64,000 nucleotides of DNA from Litoditis marina (lineage: Eukaryota > Nematoda > Chromadorea > Rhabditida > Rhabditidae), in the NCBI GenBank assembly GCA_964036275.1, contig OZ038433.1, forward strand, positions 26,705,485 to 26,769,484, given 5' to 3'. Position numbers and translations under genes: made by a program. This document shows positions 11,703 to 25,200 of this stretch, one piece after another; the stretch's first letter is position 1, and every line of letters begins with the position of its first letter. The notes under the pieces were generated by a model, which saw only the letters and a program-made list of their open reading frames with translations, ran no database searches and was not told where the DNA came from.

Positions 11703-13073
11703 TTGGCAAAACGTTCAATAAACGAATCTGCTTTTATTTAATACACACTTTGCCGAAGAAAAGTCTTATTAAAGGCAAGACGTTCAATGCACGAATCTGC
11801 TTATTTTAAGGCGGACTATTCTGCCTTATTTTAAGGCAGATTTAATCCTATAAGTCAAATTTTGTCGGATTAAATCTGCCTTGAAATAAGGCAGAATACG
11901 TCTTGCCTTATAATAAGGCAAACTTCGCCGTATAAATTTTTCTATTTTTCGGCAAATTTTGTCGGATTAAATCTGCCTTAAAATAAGGCAGAATACGCCT
12001 TATTTTAAGGCGGACTATTCTTCGGCAAAGTGTGCCTTGACTATTCTTCGGCGAAGTGTGCCTTGACTATTCTTCGGCAAAGTGTGCCTTATTTAAAGGC
12101 AAAACGTTCAATGAACGAACCTGCCTCATTTTAAGGCGGACTATTCTTCGGAAAAGTGTGCCTTATTTTAAGGCAAAACGTTTAATGAACGGTTCTGCCT
12201 TATTTTATAGCGGACTATGTTTCGGCAAAGTGTGCCTTATTTAAAAGCAAAACGTTCAATAAACGAATCTGCCTTCTTTTAGGGCAGACTTTTCTTCGGC
12301 AAATGTGCCTTATTTAAAGGCAAAACGTTCAATAAACGAATCTGCCTTATTTTAGGGCAGATTTTTCTTCGGCAAAGTGTGTACAAAATAAAAGCAGATT
12401 CGTTTATTGAACGTTTTGCCTTTAAATAAGGCACACTTTGCTTAAAGGGGGGCTGCATTGAAATTTCAAATAATAGATCGAACTGAGACAGTTCGATATG
12501 TGTCCTTTTCCAACTGGAATGTCCAATGCAAAGTTCTATTTTCAAAATTTCACCGATTTTTCGATTACTGTCAGGGACGCAGAGGATGATTTGGAGTGTA
12601 TGAATATTGATTGCGCGCACTTCTCTGACTCTCGTGCCTTTTCGGCTAACGCCGTTAACCAAATTCGGCATTCAATGCAGTCCCCCTTTAAGAATAGTCC
12701 GCCTTGAATCAAGGGCAGAACACGTTTCGCCATAAAATAAGGCACACTTTGCCGAAGAATAGTCCGCCTTAAAATAAGGCAGATTCAATCCGACAAAATT
12801 TGCCTCATAGGCAAAACGTTTAGTGAACGGTTCTGCCTTATTTTAGGGCGAACTATTCTTCGGCAAAGTGTGCCTTACTTTAAGGCAAAACGTTTAATGA
12901 ACGGTTCTGCCTTATTTTAAAGCGGACTATTTTTCGGCAAAGTGTGCCTTATTTAATAGCAAAAAGGTTCAATGAACGAATCTGCCTTATTTTAAGGCAG
13001 ACTTTTCTTCGGCAAAGTGTGTATAAAATAAAAGCAGATTCGTTTATTGAACGTTTCGCCAAATAACTATCCC
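11703..13073. repeat. Palindromic GCCTTA satellite at the centre of the large palindrome
   Basis: Same motifs as the 2-5.9 kb array (TGCCTTATTTTAAGGCGGAC, CTTCGGCAAAGTGTG, AAACGTTCAATGAACG), here flanked by the inverted arms and itself partly inverted. Confidence 0.85.
12446..12687. mobile_element. piggyBac-like MITE with TTAA target sites
   Basis: Inverted ends AGGGGGGCTGCATTGAA and TTCAATGCAGTCCCCCT (17 bp, one mismatch) are flanked by TTAA on both sides (12442-12445 and 12688-12691). The 242-bp body differs from the surrounding satellite and contains no transposase. TTAA duplication is the hallmark of piggyBac-type insertion. Confidence 0.65.
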
Positions 13074-13892
13074 TAAGATGTTCATAGTTTGGGCTCAACC
13101 TGCTCAGATGTGAGGTGTTCCCACTATAATTTGAGTTGTCTCAGAGTGTTTCTGCCCAAAATAACTCATGAGAGAAACCAACATTCCTTGAACAAACAAT
13201 CGCAATTTTGATTATGGTTCAAACTATTCAACTACTGTTATTAAGCAGTAAAGTTTAAACAGTGATGATCGACTAACTAATAAAAGTTTCATTTTTCATC
13301 TTTCCCAGAAGAATTAAAATATAAATTATTACATTCAAATTATCACACGAATTATTCCATCGAATAATCTACTTTTGTGGAAAAAATATCGAATTTTCAA
13401 TGAAAACTAGCAAAACAGCCACAAATATTTGAATTCCTGTTTTCCGCAATTTCTAAGTCCCGCCCCCTGTGCTTTTTCCGCGCGAAATCAGGCTGTCGTG
13501 GTTTGTACACGCATATATTTCTCACTCATCGACCAACTTTCTATAGGCTTGTGGTTGAGTTCAACATTATGTTTTTTTTGAATAAGAGCATCAGCTCCAG
13601 AGAGTTTGGTGAATGTTTGGTGAATGAATTGTGGGCAACTGAATGACATCTTTCAGGCAATTAATTTCTCGTAATGCCATTTACCTCCTTTCCTCCCTCC
13701 TGTTCCGTGCCACATGTATTTATCGATCTCTCCTTTCTATGTGTGTTCAGTTGGGTCTCGCAAATGGATGTGTCATTAGTCTAAACTCACGTCACTTATT
13801 TAATTCCTATTGAATTGAACAAATAACTGCCTCTTAATATCTTCAGAATAATTGTTGTGCATTAACTAGGCAGTCGATAATCATCTTTAAAC

Positions 13893-14775
13893 ATATAAGA
13901 CGACCGATTTCAAACTTTTCACAAAATCTGGCTTTTTCACAGATTCACAGCTTTTTCTGTGAAGTAAATAGAAAAAACGTTTCTCATGTTTTACGCGATT
14001 TTCTGTGAAACTGTGAATCTGGAAATATATAAAGAATTTCAATATGAAATATTCATTGTTGGAACCATTGAAATTTTCAATTGAAATTTTTACTATCGAT
14101 TTTTAAATAATTAAAATTGGAATTTCCCATGGTGATCAGTGGATTTCAGCAAAACTTGTAACCACCGGAATCGAACCTGCGACCTTGTGGTTATTAAGTG
14201 AGCACTCTACCACTGCGCCACGAGAGGCACAAATTAGTACAGACAACTGCATATTTATACCGGGAATTGATGCAGCAATGACCGATTTATGAAGCTTCCT
14301 ATCTCTTCAGAGAAATGTGTCACAATAGCGCAGCGGCTAGTGAGTCGGACTACAAAACTGAGGTCGCAGGTTCAAATCCATTCACGGAATATTTTGTTCA
14401 CATACTTCGCTGATATAAACTATGAATATTCCATATTGAAATTATTCATAGTTAAAGGTGAAACTACATTGTGAATAATTATTCGGGTTATGAAATATTT
14501 CCATTGAAATTATTCATAATGGAAAATTTCAATTTCAATTAATCATAATGGAAAAATTCGTATTGAAATTTCCATATGAGTGTCTCTTATTGATAATTTC
14601 AATGGCTATTCTCTAAGAGAACCAAACACGCTGTCCTCATAGAAAATCTGAAGAAATGCCTCGAATTGAGTTTTCCTCTTAAATTGTAACCTCTATACTT
14701 TTTCCACAGAAAGTGCTGTAAATCTGTGAAAAAGCCGAATTTTGTGAAAAGTTTGAAATTCGTCGTTTTATATGG
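13893..14775. mobile_element. TIR element with tRNA-like pair, right-arm mirror copy
   Basis: Reverse complement of the element at 9989-10873: it starts ATATAAGACGACCGATTTCA, ends TTCGTCGTTTTATAT, and has tRNA-like modules at about 14161-14227 (minus) and 14321-14386 (plus). Confidence 0.6.
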
Positions 14776-15624
14776 TGCAGTGGTCAGTTGTTCGGCTCAA
14801 AAACTCGAAAACTATTTTTTTAAGTTTAATGAAAATGAGCAGAGTGAAAACTCGGTCATCGTAGGTCTCACAAGCTTGAGATTTCGAACCCGATTAACCT
14901 CCTGTGCCAGTCGAAACAAGGCTTAGGATTTCATCAAATATGATTATTCTTGAAAGACCAAAATACAAAGTTCGTCTTCGCCTATAAATTGCACCCAGTT
15001 TCATGGTTCGAACGCGGTATATTGTCTTGTTCTAATAAACTTTAACTCAGTTACAGCTGCTTCAATGGATTATGATCAAGTTAATTTGTATTCCCGTTGA
15101 CGGCAGAAACTCCATTTTGAATAGTGGGGCTGTGTTGGTCTGCGTCTCTTGCCCGCTTCCGGTCTCCTAGCGACACCCTCTCTCCCCCTCTCTACACTCT
15201 ACACCCTTTTTGTCTCTCTCTCTCTCTCTCTGTCTATCCATGTTCTCTTTCTCTGTGTCATGTGTCTCACCCCCCCCCCTAGAGTATCAGAGGTTCTGTG
15301 GGAATGTTATACATTCGCTCCTCCTTGGAAGACACTTGAAGGGTTACCAGCATGTGCTTTCACTCTCCGATGTGAATTCGAATTATTCAAAGTCATAGTT
15401 TTCTATTGCATCCCCCTCCAAGTTGGTAGACGGGTGTTCAATTATCCCGATTCGATTTATCCGCTCTATTTCACGGGAGATTACGGGATGGAAATGGAAT
15501 GGTTCTTTATGCACGCGCTGTTGGATGTAAGCTCTAGTCATGTAGTAATTTGCAGTTTGCTTCCACTTTGATTCCTTTGCACTTTTCTTCGGTCTTTTTG
15601 TATAACTTTGTCGTCTAGTCTATC

Positions 15625-15655
<31 letters not shown>

Positions 15656-16120
15656 CCCTTTTTCTCTCTCTCCCTCTCTATCCCTCTATCTCCCTCTCTT
15701 TCTCTGTCTCTCGTCTCACATATTTCGCTCATCACTTCTTGGCCAGACTTGGGTCTTTGTCTAGGTTCACCGGGAGTGCGTATTAGAAGCATGCAAATAC
15801 AGCTCCACTGAATGGTTTTTGTTTTGATCCTTTGCTTTGTTCTTTGCCGTCGCCCTCGCCCTGTCTCTCTCTCGTGCTCTTACTCTCTTTGTCTACATTG
15901 CTCTTTCCCATCTCCTTTATACCCGAACTCCCTTCTCTTTGATAGTCACGTCTTCTTCGTGCCCGATCTATGCCCACATCTTCTCTAATGTCTCTCCGTC
16001 TCTCTCCCTTTCGCCCCCTTTGATGATACCTAAATGAGTTTAGTCACCAGGTTCCCAATGCTTATCCCATTTGCAAATGACGCGCAAAAACATTTTTTTT
16101 ATTCCGAAGTTAGAGTTAAT

Positions 16121-19100
16121 TACGTCGGATACAAAGTTTGTAAAGAATTTTGTGGTACTCTGCGTTACTTCATAATGCACCGAAGTGTGGTCGGTTGACA
16201 AATGTCTGATTGCCCTGTTCAGACAGGTCATAAGAAACCGACCCGGTAAATTAACCAAGTAACCGGGGTTCTATTTTGGTGAGAAACCACCCTTCGACCC
16301 GCTTTACCAGGCGTGGAAATGATGACAAAAGAAAGAAGTGGTCAACTGTAATGATTTCATTTTAACGTTGTTAGTTTGCTTTCCTGTAATTGTTAGATCG
16401 ACTCACATAGAAATGATATGCGTATTAGGAACAGTGTGTTCTTTCCCACATGTATGCATGCATGCGTAATATGGCCATTCGTTGTTACAATTCAGAGAAC
16501 AAGTTCAATTGACTATTTTAATAGAATGCCTCCAACTTTCATAGAAAATATTTTTTTAACGTATTTCAGATGATGAAACTAGGCAGGTTGACAGGAATTT
16601 ATTTTATGAGATCGATTTTCAGTTTCTTGGCTGAATAACCTCCCAACCTCCTTTACATTTTTTAAACTGCCTAGACAAATTTTGGAGAAATTTCAACTGG
16701 TCATGTGCAAACCAGCTTTCGGCTCCCAATGAGCCAAAACGCAATTGTCTTTTGATTTTTCGAGTACTTTCTGCCAATGTGTCTATGTTGCTTCATTGTT
16801 CCCTGGTAACTGATAACAATGTATTGATTATTTGAGTTGGGCTGTGTTTTGTTGATAACTGTTATCAGTTGGGTCGAATTAACAGTTCCCTGACACGTGA
16901 TTATAGTTAAGCGATAGGCTATAATGTGTTCGATCGGCCACAATATGCCAATTGCTTGGCCATGTAAAACGTGTGATACACGTTACTATATGGAACGTTT
17001 AACGGGAAAAGGCACGGTTGAAGATGTTTTTTTTTTCACTTCCAAAGTGTGTTCCATTTACTCCGACGTGTACCTTGTATTTAAATTGAAACACCACTTT
17101 TTTTTCCTGGGCTGACAATCTACTTGCATATATAACAAAAGGTGGGCATCTCTCGTTATGCATGCTCTCTACGTTCCGTCTAGCCGTCAAAGGTGCCAGT
17201 CTGCTGGCTACAGACTGACACCCCTGACTATGTTGACCAAAGAACACAGTGGATGTATGTGTTTGTCTAGTAGTCGAACTATTTTGGTCTCTCGTTCCTC
17301 TTTTTCTGTGTTCACTCTCTTATCTATCGTCTATCCGTTAGATACACCGCTCGCCATGTGTTGTCTGACTGACATTCAATTATAAGAAAAACTTGGAGAT
17401 TGAAATTACTATACAAAACCAAGTTGCTTGTATAAACAAGCTAAATTATCTGTTAATATCGGGCTACTTCAATGGTTTATAAAGGAAACAAGTCCAAAGG
17501 AAAGAGAAACGAAAAGAGGGAGAGTGAGAGATAATTTTATTTGCACTGTGCAAATTCCTAGATTGCCGATTACAAACATTAGTTACCTTGACATTTCATG
17601 CTCGCTTTTCAACTTCCCCTATCGCTCCATTCTCTCTCTTTCTCTCCTTCTCCCTTGCCCTCTCTCTCCTTCTCTCGCGCGGTTTCTGGGACAAAATGTA
17701 TCGTAAAATTCAGTTCTCCGAAGGCAACCGGTTTTTGTAATTGGTAACATCAGCTGGGAAACGGTTTATTTCTCAGAGAAAGCTGAGTGTACCGAACGTT
17801 ATGATAAGCAACTTCGAACATGCTCTGTATTTCACGGTTTAGTCGAAACAGTTCAATATCCAAATGATTCGGAAGAATACTGTATTTTCTAGTCGAAACG
17901 TCAAAAATTCAATTTGCAGTGCCAGCATGCTGTATATTGTATTTACAGTAAAAAACGGTAACACAACCAGCATGTTCTGAGGGGTCATTAATCAAATTTA
18001 TAAAAATACATGCAATTCTTAAATTAATTTATTACAATACTAGTTACTGCAGATACAGTTACAAGTGATGTTTAGGGCATCAGTCTAGATGTCATGTCTT
18101 GGACATTGCCTGACCCCAGACATTGCCTGACTATTCATTGTTCAAACTGTCAATATCGATTGTTTGACTTTCGCGGCCATTGTTGACTTATTGAGTGCCA
18201 TATGTAAACATTACGCTACTTTTGTTTTGGCAGCAAAATGCTAAAAGCCATTTCAATCATCTTAGAGTATTGAAATTCAGAAACTACTCTGTTTTGCATT
18301 GTGATAAGTGTTGAATAATAGAACTTTTCTGATTCGATGTCTCGGAACCGGTCTCTCTCTGTTCAGACGATCAGGTCGCTCTGTTGCCATTTAATCTCTG
18401 TGAGGCGATCAGACGATCAGGTCGCTCTGTTGCCATTTAATCGAATGTATTTCGAAGTACATATTTACAGTAAATCGACGGGTAGCTATTACAATGCATG
18501 TTGAGAGAGAATATGCGAGACAGACAGATAGACAGCTTCAGTTTGAGAGAGCTCTCTTTTTAAACTCCCAGCAACCAGACTCTTTTTCTCCAGGAGTTTG
18601 TCCCGGAGTTCTCCAACGAAATGGGTGCGTTCGCAACCTAAAATAGCGGAAAAAATACATAATTTTTCTGCACTCAGAATTGATGCTGACTCCGATTTCA
18701 CAAAATCATGGAAATTTGACTACTTTTGATGCAAAATTATAAAGTTTCATGCCGTTGCATCGGAAAACAGATTGTTTCGTGGAAAGGTCACACTAGTGCG
18801 GTCTTTGACCTCTGTGACACCGATTGACCTCCCATGTATCCCGTATGAAATAGTCTGCTGTTATCTGTCTTCTCAGACACTCGTTATTACTCTGTTTGCC
18901 TTTCTGTCCTTCGCGGCCCCTGCAAATATTTGGGCAGTACCGCCCCTCAATTTGCACCCTTCTCTCTCGCGGTTGTCAACGATCTTTGAACTCGCCAGTC
19001 TCGAGAGGGAGAGCTCACTCCCACATCAAACACAGTAGCACGTTATCTCTGCAAGATTGTCTCCTTCTCTATTTCTCTCTAACTCTCCTTATCGCTCTCT

Positions 19101-19245
19101 TTATCCATCTCTCTTTCCCTTTATCTCTTTCTCTCCTTTTATCTATCTCTGTCTCTCTCTCTCTCCCTCCCTCATTCTCTCTCCCTCTCTCTTGTTTGTT
19201 GAAGTATATCTAGTGTTCCATTTTTCCTTATTCCCTTATTTGCAG
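16121..19245. other. Intergenic or 5' region of the Q-rich gene; no coding exon recognised
   Basis: Mostly unstructured AT-rich sequence. A 33-bp direct repeat (CAGACGATCAGGTCGCTCTG...) occurs at 18365 and 18410. A segment at 17988-18097 recurs at 48008-48119. A CT-rich tract at 19055-19195 precedes the acceptor of the first recognised exon. A 5' untranslated exon must lie here or further left. Confidence 0.5.
17988..18097 (+). repeat. Dispersed repeat, copy 1
   Basis: Starts TTAATCAAATTTATAAAAAT and runs through TACAATACTAGT and ACAGTTACAAGTGAT. A close copy in the same orientation is at 48008-48119. Confidence 0.75.
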
Positions 19246-19271
19246 GTCGCGTGCTCTCTGCCCCGTCGACC

Positions 19272-22200
19272 ATGTACCCGCCCCCAGCCGGTCATCCCTC
19301 CATCGGAATATCCAACCAACAACACGTATTCCAGGTACATATCACATTGGTTCGCTCGCGGTTATAGGTGTGCAAAATCGCCTTATACTATAAGTAAATA
19401 TAATAGCCATGTAAGGCTATCATTATAATGAGTTATCGTGCAGTTTGTCATTGTACGTTTCTCAGTTCTGCTGTGTTGTAAATGATTGACATGACTGTAC
19501 AATTGACTAACAGTATAGATACTGTCACATGTCAGTGATATATGTTCGAAGTTGAAGTTGGAAATGTGATAGTTTTTGATAGAGAAGGCCAAATGGGTCA
19601 AGTTCCACTACAAACAAGCCCCTTTTTCGGAAGTTGATGAGATTGGAACGTCTCCTATACGCTAGAAGTAATCACTCAATGGTATCGCATGGAATTGTTT
19701 ATTGAAATCATGATTAAATTCGAAAATGTGACAAAGGGCAAAGTTATTCGAAAGTGCTACTAGAATGTGAATGTGACCATTTGTGATTGAAGCAACTGGC
19801 GCAGACTCTTCTGAACCAGGGCTTCATCCCCTCGCAGATCATGGCTAGTGCCGGCACCACGACCGGAAAGTTGCTTTCAAATGCGACGGGTTTCTTTTCA
19901 AATTCAACAAAACTAAAACCCACCTTTTTGGTTTAAGTAATTTAGGTTGCATTTGAGATGCAACCAAGTTGCATTTGAGAGCAACCAATGGTTTCGAACA
20001 CATTCAACCTGGTTTCATTTTGGTTGCATCTAAACCGGTTGCATGTGTTATGGTAATTGGCAACACCTTGAAGAAGAAGACTAGTTTTAAATGTAGTTGA
20101 ACAGCACAATTCTAAAATAGCGGGATCGCACTACAGAATAGCAGATGAAGCCAACATAAATGGATTCCAAATCTGTGAAATAAATGCCGCTGCCACAAAA
20201 ACAATATTTGGAACCGTTGCCTATCCCAAATTTGAAGAAAGATTTTTTTTTCACTTCAGAATAATTTTTTGGATTGTTCTCAAGTTTGTGATCGCTAGTC
20301 TTTCAATAATCTTCTCATCTCCTTAGTTCTGCGTGTTATAACCGTATCATAGTAGTAAGCTAATAATGCGCTTACTGTCGCTGTTGACAATTTAGCGCCT
20401 GCTACTGTGATTGGAGCTCGCAATTCGTTGAGTGCAAAAAGACGTGAACCCCTAGAGAGAGGATCGCTGAAAGAATTGCCGTGTTTCTTGTTGTTTGATC
20501 CAGATGTGTTTCCCAGCTGTAATTCCAGTGCTTTTGAGGTCGCGTTTCAAACTACAAGTTATGGTCAGCCCCAACCAATAGTCGGTGAAAAGTGTTTTTT
20601 TTTTTGGAATTTCACTCAGTGCGCCAGTCTCAGGGTTCAGCAATTTTGGTCTTGGAATCTAGAAACTTCAAATTCCGGACTGGATTCACAACCCTGTTCT
20701 GTTTGCTCAGCCAAAAAAAGATGGCGCACTTGGACATTCGTAAGAGATATTGTATCGCTCATTTTCAGCTGTGTCAATTGTTTCACAGTGCTGTACATGC
20801 TGTACATGATCAGCGATTCATCTTTCGGATGTCGCTGTTTTGCATATAGCTTTCGAAAAATGTTCCCATCGCTCCAACCCGCTCATTCAGACCTGATACA
20901 CAGCATTGTTGTACTTGTCTTTGCATTGCACACGAACTCTTTCCTCAGATTAGTTTGAATTTTGGATACTTGAATGCAGACTTATAGCCAATGTTTTTAT
21001 AGAACGTTTTCTGTATGACATCTATAGATCAATGAGAGAATCGATTTTCGTAACATATAAAAGTTTTTTTCTAATTCTGCTATAGCTGAACTTAACCATA
21101 GTTTTGCAATAGATAACATTTTTGGCCAATGAAGTGAATGATGTTTTTTTGCAGGCGCAGTTGCTAGTCACCCTGGCCACGGATCCCTCCATCGCGGCCC
21201 CGCCCCCCTCCAGTACCAACTCGGAGGTGCCGTATCTCCTGTGGCCGATCAGGTCCCCCGTCACACATGTACCCTATTTCGACCAGATCATGTACAAGGT
21301 AAGCAGATAGTAGAGTCCACAGTTACGTGAAACGTGTGAAAATGAAGATAATCGATTTTGTAACATATAAAAGTTTTTTTTCCAATTCTAAATTCTCTAT
21401 CTAACTTGCTGTTTTGGTAATCGAACCGTTGTTGGGAACCAATTTTTAGCCTAAATAAAAACCGGTTACCCGTCGTACAAACATAAAATAGCTAGAATTG
21501 CTGTATTGTTAACCGATTTCGGTTTACAATGAGTTACCTATGTTAGGCAACACGAAGAAAGGTTACCCAAAATAAGGTTGCATGTAGAATTGGCCTGTGA
21601 GGTGCACTAATACCGTTTTTGCGTTCGACGTGATATGCAAATGTTCATAGAACAGCTGGTTGTTGCTATAATCCTAAACCAAGAGTGAGCTTGATTCTTA
21701 GCAAAACTACAACTAATCCGTGATTTATGTTGAAAAACAGCGTAATTGGAGAGTGGATACCTTACTAGCATCGCGGAGGAAGCATAGTCTCAGCTTCGGA
21801 AATATGTTTATTCTTGTGAATACAATTTGGACTGAAAAGAAAGTGACAATTTAATTCAACAGATAATTCAGCTTGTTTATACAAGAAACATGGTTTTGTA
21901 TAATAATTTCAATCTCTAGATTTTCTTATAATTTTATGTTCTCAAGGCGGTTGACACATTTTTCAATTTCATTCCGCTCACCCAGCCATGGATCATTATC
22001 ATCCACTCAGCGGTGTTTGACCAATTATAACCGAAGCGTAGTGGGACCGAACTGTAAATACGGCAGTGCCAGCCTCTCCTTGAGCAATCTCAATAGTGTA
22101 TGCATTGCAGGCTGTCAATTTGGAGGCTGCTCCCAGCCGAGAGGTGAACGGCATGGATCTTCCTCTCAACGACCACCCACATTACGGTAAACATTTCACA

Positions 22201-25200
22201 GTTTGAACCATACGTCAGTAATGCATTAGGAAAATGGCTAACAGTATGGTTTTATATCGTGTCTCATTAGTGAGGAATATACAATTTTTCATACGGAAGA
22301 CGTTTTTCGACTTCGTGAATCAAATCGCGCGCAGCGCGAAGCGCTGTGCGAGATTTGTCTTTGGTTCGGCTAATGCGCGCCTCCGTTTTTTTTGTTTTCT
22401 CATAAGAAGGCTAGAATTCGCAAAACAGTTTTTAATAATTCGGACATGTTTTGAAGCAAATTTGCAAATTGTGTTCCGAATTTCACCAAAATCCGTTGAG
22501 TTTGAGCCAAGTTATGACGTTTTCGCTTCATCCAGAGCGCCAACTTCGGTCGTGTTTCCGTCCGTCCTTCGTTCGTTCCTTCCTTCCGGTCGTTTACACA
22601 ATACCATCTAGACCGTAACTGAACCGATTTGACTAAGTTTGGAGTCATGATAGGACTCCTAGTCAATCACCAGCTGCGCAAACTTTTTTTGAAAAAAAAA
22701 TCATATCTCACCAAATTACAGCCTTCTGAAATTAAGTCCCTGCGTCTCTCCATTTAGCACGCTCTCTCGCTTTCTCTGTCAGGTCGGTTATGCTCTCTTA
22801 GGGTAACGCCGACCGATTTCGATGAAAATTTAAATATGATACCATCGTGACTTTAATATGAGTACAAAGTATTCTATCGGTGACGTCATTCAGGATTCTG
22901 GAGACCCGATGACATCTTTGAAAAGTTCAAAGTTGACGTCAAATTATTCTTCAAATGATAATAATAGTTGGCAAGTGGGGTAATAACGGTGAAACTTTAT
23001 CCAAACATGACGTATTCTGGGATTCTGAAAGCAGGATGACGTCATTTTTGAAAAGTGCAAAGTTGACGTCTCATATATTTTCAAATAATGGTAATATCTC
23101 AGAAAGGGTCAATTAACGGTGAAACTCAATCTAAGAGTGACGTATTCTAAGATTCTGGAGACCAGATGACGTCATTTTTGAAAAGTGCAAAATTGACGTC
23201 ACATATAATTGCAAATGATGGTCTTGGAAAAATAGTTTATTAACGATGAAACTTTATCTGAATATGACTTACTCTGCAATTCATAAGGCCAGATGACGTC
23301 AACTTTAAAAAAATGACGTGAAATATGTTTTCGAATGCTGTAAGTTTCTCAAAAATGGTCAATTCACGATGAAACTTGATTCAAACATGACGTATTCTGG
23401 GATTCTGAAGGGCAGATAAAGTAATTTTTAGAACTGCAATGTTGACGTCATTTTTTTTTTCGAATGGTGGTAATACTTGACAAGTGGTTCATTAAGAGAA
23501 CAAATTTATCTGCACCGTACAGATCAAACCACATACCTACGGCATGTATACAAAAAGAGAAAAATTCATGAAAAAAATTTGTCTTCTACTGTGCGCCCCT
23601 TAGACAACTACTCTCAAATAGAGCAGCTACCGCTACAGAAACCGAAAAATACTAATATGCTCAAGTATGACTGTTTACAAACATACAAAACTCCTAAAAT
23701 ATTTTTTGAACCTGTTACCTAGAATCTGCAAATAAACGAAAAATACTAATGTACTCAAGTATAACTGTTCATTACAAACATACAAAAGTCGTAAAATATT
23801 TTCTCAAACTTGTAAACTAGAATCTACAAATCACAGATGTTAACTCAACGTGGTCATTTATAGAGTTCCTGGTTTTTTGCACAATGGTTGGCATTTTCTG
23901 TCATTAATTCAATTCTAGCTGCTGAAACGTTCGTCATGTTATTCAACCGTTGTTCTCTCTTTCGCAGCTGTAAGTTGTAGATTCCAATTTACAGGTTTGA
24001 GAAAAAATTCTACGACTTTTGTATGTTTGTAATGAACAGTTATACTTGAGTGTATTAGTATTTTTCGGTTATTTGCAGATTCTAGTTTACAGGTTTGACA
24101 AAATATTTACGACTTTTTTATGTTTGCAAAGAGTTATACTTGAGTATATTAGTATTTTCCGGTTTTTGTAGCAGTAGCTGCTCCATTTGAGAGTAGTTGT
24201 CTAAGGAGCGCACAGCAGAAGACACATTTCACAGTCGTTGGGCCCCCACTTTTTTATGAATTCTCTTAGTTTTTCATATTTAGCAGAAAAGGCGTGATAG
24301 TCGAAAATCCATTAGTTTAGTTCTCTGGGTTTCCGATCTCCTTCTACATGAAACCAATATTTTTTCGTAGATCAGTTTCTGAGCAGGAAGTTCTAGCACA
24401 TTTTAGAGCTTGTGAATAAAAGAGATGTGTAAATGCATAGCTTGTAAACTCTGTTATCTAATGATTCCTTGAATCATATGTAAAGGATGACCAAGTATTT
24501 CGGTCTTCAACATCACAACTCGAATTTTCGCCTGGAATCAAATTACAAAGAAAGCGGATTGAAATGGAATGACACAGTTCACCTTTTTCAAATGACCAGT
24601 TGACTTTTTCGATAATAACGACTAGTAATTACGTGTGCATCTTAGCAACGTTTGTGGGTCTATGGCTGTTGGTAACCGTTTCCCTTGGTTATCTCTCTTA
24701 ATTGGTGGTCACCAACCGCCGCACTATGGTCACCAACCGCCGCACTCATGAATTGCAGGATTACCAACCGCCGTAGTATGGTCACCAACCGCCGCACTTG
24801 TTAATTGCTGAGCAGTTTACTGCCACATCTATAGAATAAATGTCAAACATGAGAAAAATAACACGTTTATTTGCAGGATAATCGAAATTCGTATGTTATA
24901 GACAAAACAGAAACAGTTTTTTTTTAACAAAATGGGTAACGAGTGGAAACAAGACTGAAAAGATTTCAACAAACATTTACATATGAGCAAAATCACTTTT
25001 TGTGTTATTTTCGGGTGGCATGTTGATCTGAAGAGCGAATAGCTCACCTACTCCCATACTTTCCTGGGCAACGCCTTATTTGCATTCCTTTCAATACGAA
25101 CTTCGAAAAAGAAAACGGAAAGATGCGAAAGCTATGGTTCGATTGCGGTAGTTCGATTCTGCTAACATTGAATCCAGGAACTCCTCTTAATTCTTAATTG

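Larger units (their letters stand above)
8606..16120. mobile_element. Giant inverted-repeat (foldback) element, 7.5 kb
   Basis: The left end ATTAACTCTAACTTCGG (8606 on) is matched by the right end CCGAAGTTAGAGTTAAT (to 16120). Arms of about 3.1 kb (8606-11757 and 13008-16120) are close reverse complements: GA-rich tracts on the left become CT tracts on the right, and tRNA-like modules and open frames occur as mirror pairs. The centre is palindromic satellite. No transposase frame was recognised. The arm open frames (9149-9547 minus and 15149-15571 plus) are mirror copies without recognisable homology. Confidence 0.85.

Noticed and set aside
20407..20958. 183-codon open frame as a gene
   Set aside because: Lies in an intron, overlaps another open frame of similar length, and has no domain or splice support.
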